DNA from: Selaginella moellendorffii
Taxonomy: Eukaryota; Streptophyta; Lycopodiopsida; Selaginellales; Selaginellaceae
Length of the DNA stretch: 64,000 nt
Assembly: GCF_000143415.4 (NCBI RefSeq)
Contig: NW_003314264.1
Coordinates: 388,124-452,123, forward strand
Direction of reading: 5' to 3'
Shown here: piece after piece, positions 59,001 to 64,000 of the stretch
How the letters are laid out: each line of letters begins with the position of its first letter
Position numbering within the stretch: position 1 is the first letter of the stretch
Translations under genes and position numbers: made by a program
The notes under the pieces: generated by a model
Databases searched by the model: none
Seen by the model: the letters and a program-made list of their open reading frames with translations, nothing else
What the model was told of the DNA's origin: nothing

Positions 59001-60154
59001 TTTTTCTGCTGGCGGATCTGCACAGCACGAGAGAACAGCGGCAGCGTAAGATCCTGCCTCGAAAAACAATAACGATAAAAGGGAACACGTACCGAGTCTA
59101 TGGCAGAAAATCCTGTTTCCTCTGTAGAGCGGTCTTCTTCCCTTCTTTAAAGACAAAGGGAGCATGGTTGGTTGCCTGGGACCGCCACCACCATCGCACC
59201 ACCACCTTCTTGGCATGCAAACGGAACGAAAGCATCCGCTCCATTTTTTTAACTTACATATTCCAGGCATGACCTGACCCGATCTCTCCACGCCGGTCAG
59301 GAAAGTTGGCAAAGCTCCGGACAGGGAACACGGATTTCTTACGGCTGTCGTACTGTATAAATTCAATCTTCCTCCTCACCTTCGCAGCAGTCAGCCAGCC
59401 AGCCAGCCAGCCAGCACAAAGAAGTTCCTTGTCGGAAAGCACTTGAAATCTGTTTTGCGAATTCATTTCTCGTTGCTGCCTTTGTTTGTTCCAGCCTTTG
59501 TTCGTTCCAGCGTTCGTTTCTCGGACGGTTTGCCATGTTGCGCGAGACAGCTGCTGCAAGCTTGCTCGTCTTCTTTAAGAACGGGGAAGAAGCAGCGAAG
59601 CATGTATCTTGTGCTGAGCTGCCCATGAGGAGAGGAACTCCAACGGAACATCGCTATCCGAGCTTCGCAAATCGACAAGTATCGGCCACCAGCAGAGGAA
59701 AATGGTTGTTGGCTCCAAGATAATCCAAACTTTCCTTCTTTTCCTTTTCTCCATGCTTTCTTTCTTTATCTTTTCTCCAGGACTGGTTGGTGCATCGCGG
59801 ATGTGTATTCGTGCGCAACTCGCGGAAGCATTCCTCCCGTAAACAGTGGTTTCTGATTTGAGCCTGCCGAGTACCGACTTAAGTTACCTTGGAGCTCAAG
59901 TATATCTCGTGTCTTCTCTCTTTCGTTGTTGTTGTTGTTGTGATGAGTGCGAGGGGAAATTTCTGGCGATGTTTGGTGGCAAGGTTTGTTGAGGCAGGCC
60001 ATGAAGTGTGTAGAAAACCGGGGCCTCAGCACTGCGAAAACCATCACACTTTCTGCGGCAGCGGTATGTATCTCCCCCGTAGTAGAATAGAGAACGTTTA
60101 GAGCTTCGGCGTAGAGGAATCCGTCCATGGGTTGAGCTGAATTCCGAAGAAGCA
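59001..60154. other. Divergent intergenic region, no gene seen
   Basis: 1.15 kb between the divergent GDSL lipase and QWRF genes. It includes a short cagc tetranucleotide repeat (about 59391-59414), a ttcgttcc-type imperfect repeat (59487-59520) and a gttg run (59924-59940). Open frames of 60-150 codons on both strands have no domain character. It should hold both promoters. Confidence 0.55.
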
Positions 60155-61916
60155 ATGCTTCAAAGTACCAGTAAACGGCAGCAGGATCGAGCTCTAGACA
60201 ATGGCCGAGTGCCGTTTGCTCCTTCGCTCGAGGAGAACACCGGTTCAACGCAGCTCCGAAGGTCTCGAGTTCGGGAAGTTGCTTCCAGGTACAAACTTGC
60301 TCCTAGGAAAACTTCCTTGTCACCGGTTGGAACTTCATCGATTGATCTCGGCAGCCTGTCTTCTCCATCGTCATCTTCAAGCCAGCGAAGAGCTTCCTCT
60401 CGGCCGGACGGTCTGTGGCCTTCGCTCAACAAAGAAGAGAGCAGCAAGGTCGACGAGAAAGCTGTGCGAAGTAGCAGGAAAAATCTGGAGCAAGCCGAGA
60501 ATGAGAAGCCTCGGGATAACCTCTTCGAGCAATCCACGACGTCAACGAAAGCGGTATTTGCTTGTAACAAGCCGGGGGCAATACCGATCTGCAAGAGCGT
60601 CAACTTATCTTCGACCAAAACTAAAACTTCTTCCCGAAAGTCGCCCGCACCATCTTCTTCTCGAACTCATGCGCCAGCAGCAACCAAAGCATACTCCAAT
60701 CCCAAATGCATGTCCCTGTCCGTCAATGGAAGCCTTGGATCACCTCAATATGTGGTACAGAGATGGTCGGAGTCAGGAGGGAACTTCACGACGAAGAAGA
60801 AACCTTCACACAGGAAACTCCTGAGCTCCACCATCACTGGAAACGAAGTCGACGAAAATCTACACCACCACGAACCAGCTGCTTCTGATTCTACGCCGCT
60901 GACAAAAACAACACCGAGCTGTGAAGAGTTCCCTGTTCGTCCACGATCTCCATTTCGAACTCCATCTCCAGGGAAGTTTCCATCTCCATCAAGAACACTG
61001 CCAAGCCCACCAAGCTCGAGACCATCTTCCTCTCACGGAAGCCCCGTAAAACGAGCAGCCGCAGAGCAAGACGAGGCTCAACTTCTCAAAGTTCTTCACA
61101 ACCGCCACCTTCAGTGGCGATTTGTTAATGCTCGCGCTCACGCTGCTCTCAGCTCCCAGGAAGCAGCCGCTAAGGTACGACCTCTGCGTTCGACTTGTGC
61201 TAAATCCTTTATAGTACAGAGATTGCTGTTCAATGCCTGGGCTCGTATCTGTGACCTTCGTACCGTCGTTGCGATGGATCAGATAAAGTTGGACAAAGCC
61301 ACAGAGAGCCTTAAGCTTGCGTCAGTCCTTGAATCCCATGTAAGCAGCGGAGTTTGCCTTGGTCCTTAGTCGTCAGTAAACTTGCAGGAGAAAGGCCTTG
61401 AAGAATGGTCCCGGCTGGAAGACAAGCTCTCGACTACACTGGATGAAATGGTTGGAGCGTTAAATGCCGATGTGCTGCGAGTTCCTCTGTGTCGGGGTGC
61501 AAAGGTACGCAGCAAAGTAAATCTTATCAGACGAACTCGTGAATGTTGTCTTTGCAGGGTGATGCTCTAATAATTTACGGAGCACTTCAGCACGCAAGCC
61601 TTATCTTGGAATCCGTCGAAGCATCCACTTATCACTTGCTTCCAAAGGTTTGTCGTTGCTCCCAAAGTTGCGAAGAATTGTGCGTTGGCCTCTCTTCCGC
61701 AGGCTCAAGAGCAAAGCCTTTTAGCACAGGACCTCGCACAGACCGTAGAACTCGAGAAAGCATCTGTCCGGGAGTGTAAGCAACTTCTTGAGAGAATCGC
61801 GTCTTTGGAGGTGTGCTGCTTTTACTTGATAGCTTCTTGTTGGTCATCCTCGTTTATAGATCGAGGAGCGAAGTTTGCGAGCGCACGGGATCCAGCTTCA
61901 GCAGCGAAGTCCGTAG
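60155..61916 (+). CDS. QWRF-motif protein (augmin subunit 8-like)
   Basis: About six exons. The first ~300 residues are basic and rich in Ser/Pro ('SSPSSSSSQRRASSRPDGLW', 'RSPFRTPSPGKFPSPSRTLP'), a typical microtubule-binding tail. The family signature 'HNRHLQWRFVNARAHAAL' lies at about residue 320 and is followed by helices 'LLFNAWARICDLRTVVAMDQ', 'ESLKLASVLESHEKGLEEWS', 'ALIIYGALQHASLILESVEA' and a final coiled coil to 'IQLQQRSP'. Plant QWRF proteins include AUG8 and ENDOSPERM DEFECTIVE 1, which bring augmin to microtubules, and SCO3. Which branch applies is not certain. The final exon (from 61860) is chosen because it continues the coiled coil to a stop. Confidence 0.88.
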
Positions 61917-62002
61917 CTCCGACTGTTTGACAACTCTTTTTGTCACAGCCATACACCTGATACTGTACAGCCTATATAGAAATTCATTTCTACCTGGAGG
62001 CT

Positions 62003-63044
62003 ATGGCGGTGATGAGCAAGAAGGTAGCTACCACAGCTCCGCTCGTCATCCTTGGCTTGTGGACAGCAAAGTTGATCTTTGAGCAAGCAGAAGTCTCCAT
62101 GTCTTCCATAGCTGCTGGCTGCCCGGATTCGGTGACGTACCCTTTCAGGTCAGTGGATGTCATGTTCTTGGCTACTCACTATTTTCTTTGTCGACAGGTT
62201 TGGCAACCACGCCATCGACAGATTTATCTGTGTTCTGGTATTTTTCTTCAAGACCGCTCTGGACAGTAGCCTCGGACTCTGGATCTCTGGCTACTTGCTT
62301 TCCGTCGCCATATCCACCTTTGCTTTCATAGCTGTAGAAGCTTCACGATATGGACACGCCTGGCTCCTCAGCCTCACACCAATCTACGCCTTTCTCTTCC
62401 AAGTTGGTGGCATTTCTGTTGTCGTTCCGGCCCTCTGGCTCCCCATCTATATCCTTTCGAACGCAGCTGAGAGATCTCCTCGACATGCTTGTGATAAAAC
62501 AATATCTTCTCACCGTGCAGTACTTATCCAGTTTGCTCTCCTATTCTTTGAGATTATTTCCGTAGCCATGGTGCTGCCTCTGAAAAATGTGAACAAAGAC
62601 CTCGCCATCTTCCTCTTTCAATTCGCACCCATAGTTTGTCCAATATTCTGGCTCCCCATCACCACCACCAAAGACTCCGATCCAGCCAGTGGACACAAGG
62701 CCGTGGTCCATCTTCACTTCATGCAAGCTGGTAAAGCAGCCGTCTGGCACATTGTTGCGATCCTGCTCGTGCTGGACGATCCAGAAATTCCGTCCAAAAC
62801 ACTTCAACTCTTGTGGCACCACCCAGGAGACCTTTGGTGCAGCTTCTTCCTTTTGATAGACTGCCTCGTCCTTTTTGCTGCGATGGTGTACTTGACGGCT
62901 GTAGAGGACGGAACTACGGCTGCTCTTTGTATACTGCTTGGAGTGCCTATACTCGGACCAGGAGCCAGTCTGTCGATGTACTTCGCTTACAGGGAGGACA
63001 AGTTCCTGGAGACGACCATAAAAACGAAGAATAAGCACCAGTAG
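62003..63044 (+). CDS. Multi-pass membrane protein of unknown family
   Basis: Two exons (62003-62148, 62198-63044) give 330 residues. Hydrophobic helices are visible at about 'APLVILGLWTAKLIF', 'FICVLVFFFKTALD', 'LLSVAISTFAFIAVEASRYG', 'LLSLTPIYAFLFQVGGISVV', 'VLIQFALLFFEIISVAMVLP', 'AVWHIVAILLVLD', 'LWCSFFLLIDCLVLFAAMVY' and 'ALCILLGVPILGPGASLSMY', so seven to eight spans. Conserved-looking polar positions inside the membrane are few. I do not recognise a plant family. The layout 'TPIYAFLFQVGGISVVVPAL' reminds me of uncharacterised multi-span proteins common in fungal genomes, which is memory rather than evidence. The ATG is 86 bp after the QWRF stop. The intact frame and normal splice sites argue for a working gene. 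Confidence 0.75.
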
Positions 63045-63166
63045 TCGGAGATAGAACCGCACCCGTTCAAGCGAACCAGACTTGGAGTGAGTCAAGTCGA
63101 TGTAGTAACCACGTAATAACAGTGTAGCTTATTGTTTGTCCTGCAGACACTGACCCGTAATTTTTC

Positions 63167-64000
63167 TTAGTCGACCTCCTCCATTTTGTGGCTGCTGCTT
63201 CCACTAGGAGCATGCTCGGCACGCTTCTCAGGAACTGTCGTCGCATCGTGAAGGTTGAGTCCCAGCTTTAGCATGCGACTGATTCTGGCTCCAAATGCAC
63301 TTGGATCTTCAAGGCTGAATCCAGATGTCAAGAGCGCCGTCTCAAAAAGCAGTAGCACCACGTCCCTCACTGCAGTATCCTTCTCGTTTCTGTCTGCTCT
63401 GATCCTCAGCGCGTTCATGATCGAGTTGTCGGTATTGATTTCCAGCGTCTTCTTGCTGGTCATGTAGTTGGACATGCTCGCATCTCGCAAGGCTTGCGCC
63501 TTCATGATACGTTCCATGTTTGCTGTCCACCCGTACTCGCCCGTCACAAGGCAACATGGAGAGCTCACGATGCGGTCGGAGACGACTACTTTCTCCACCT
63601 CGTCTCCAAGTATGTTCTTCATAACTTTGCATAGGCGCTCGTACTGTGCTTTCTTTTGCTCCTTGGCTTTCTTGTCCTCCTCAGTCTCTTCCATTGTGAG
63701 GCCCTCCTTGGTGATAGAGACCAGCCTTTTGCCGTCGTATTCCTTAAGTTGCTTAACGGCGTACTCGTCTATAGCATCAACCATGAAGATGATCTCGTGT
63801 CCCTTCTTCTTCAGCTTCTCCAGGAACGGAGAGTTTTGCACGGCGGTCTTGCTCTCTCCCGTGATGTAATATATCTCCTTCTGCCCGGGCCTCATTCGAG
63901 TCATGTAGTCTCTCAAGCTGGTCAACTCGTCCCCGCTCTTGGTCGAGTAATATCGCAGGAGCTCGGCCAGCTTCGCTCGGTTCTGAAAGTCTTCGTGGAT
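63167..64000 (-). CDS. HSP90: Cytosolic HSP90, C-terminal part (5' end beyond window)
   Basis: The gene runs off the right edge; about 277 C-terminal residues are seen. The middle domain holds '[20 protein letters not shown]', '[20 protein letters not shown]', '[20 protein letters not shown]' and '[20 protein letters not shown]'. The dimerisation domain holds '[20 protein letters not shown]', '[16 protein letters not shown]' and '[20 protein letters not shown]'. It ends in 'MEEVD', the cytosolic signature that binds TPR co-chaperones; no KDEL is present, so it is not the ER form. No intron is seen in this part. It converges with the membrane protein gene, 122 bp between stops. Confidence 0.97.
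   Translation of the reverse strand: MHEDFQNRAKLAELLRYYSTKSGDELTSLRDYMTRMRPGQKEIYYITGESKTAVQNSPFLEKLKKKGHEIIFMVDAIDEYAVKQLKEYDGKRLVSITKEGLTMEETEEDKKAKEQKKAQYERLCKVMKNILGDEVEKVVVSDRIVSSPCCLVTGEYGWTANMERIMKAQALRDASMSNYMTSKKTLEINTDNSIMNALRIRADRNEKDTAVRDVVLLLFETALLTSGFSLEDPSAFGARISRMLKLGLNLHDATTVPEKRAEHAPSGSSSHKMEEVD

Overview
The window looks like nuclear DNA of a seedless vascular plant, most likely the lycophyte Selaginella (S. moellendorffii or a close relative). The basis is a complete set of land-plant genes (UVR8, SIAMESE-related CDK inhibitor, CSLA, QWRF/augmin-type protein, plastid bL19, NdhU-like subunit), introns that are mostly about 50-70 nt, intron-less PPR and trihelix genes, and very short intergenic gaps. 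The species call is inference; no database search was possible.

Layout. 1-2720: a degenerate hexamer repeat, a possible decayed LTR element and an AT-rich island, with no gene seen. 2721-18489: mostly minus strand, in order PPR protein, METTL21-like methyltransferase, LDL1 histone demethylase, (plus strand) tRNA-Tyr and a 59-aa membrane protein, a plastid-targeted DUF3783-like protein, UVR8, CAF-1 subunit FAS2 and ribosome-biogenesis GTPase BMS1. 18560-26231: NdhU-like (+), plastid/mitochondrial methionine aminopeptidase (-), cyclophilin (-), a LYR protein with a coiled-coil ORF 10 nt behind it (-), and a lectin-tailed beta-galactosidase (+). 26787-29513: CSLA mannan synthase (-). 29514-32689: the largest gene-poor stretch. 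32690-36908: O-fucosyltransferase and RPA1 (+). 37174-43944: SMR inhibitor, pepsin-fold inhibitor-like protein and mitochondrial Lon (-). 44105-51094: PRP16 helicase, TRAF-type zinc-finger protein and trihelix factor (-). 51329-54896: tRNA-Ser, prolidase and plastid bL19 (+). 55000-59000: PYROXD2-like oxidoreductase and GDSL lipase (-). 60155-63044: QWRF protein and an unrecognised multi-pass membrane protein (+). 63167-64000: the C-terminal part of cytosolic HSP90 (-), cut by the window edge.

The genes do not form one pathway. Several groups share regulatory logic: E2F-type sites lie close to FAS2, RPA1 and the SMR gene, and telo-box motifs lie before BMS1/NdhU and Lon. Nuclear genes for plastid and mitochondrial proteins are frequent (bL19c, NdhU-like, MetAP, Lon, DUF3783-like, LYR).

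The most unusual points are: (i) two same-strand ORF pairs separated by only 8 and 10 nt, which look dicistronic; (ii) an AT-AC U12-type intron in BMS1; (iii) head-to-head start codons only 63 and 70 bp apart; (iv) an intact multi-pass membrane gene with no plant family that I recognise; and (v) a 670-nt CSLA intron, roughly ten times the local norm, carrying promoter-like motifs.
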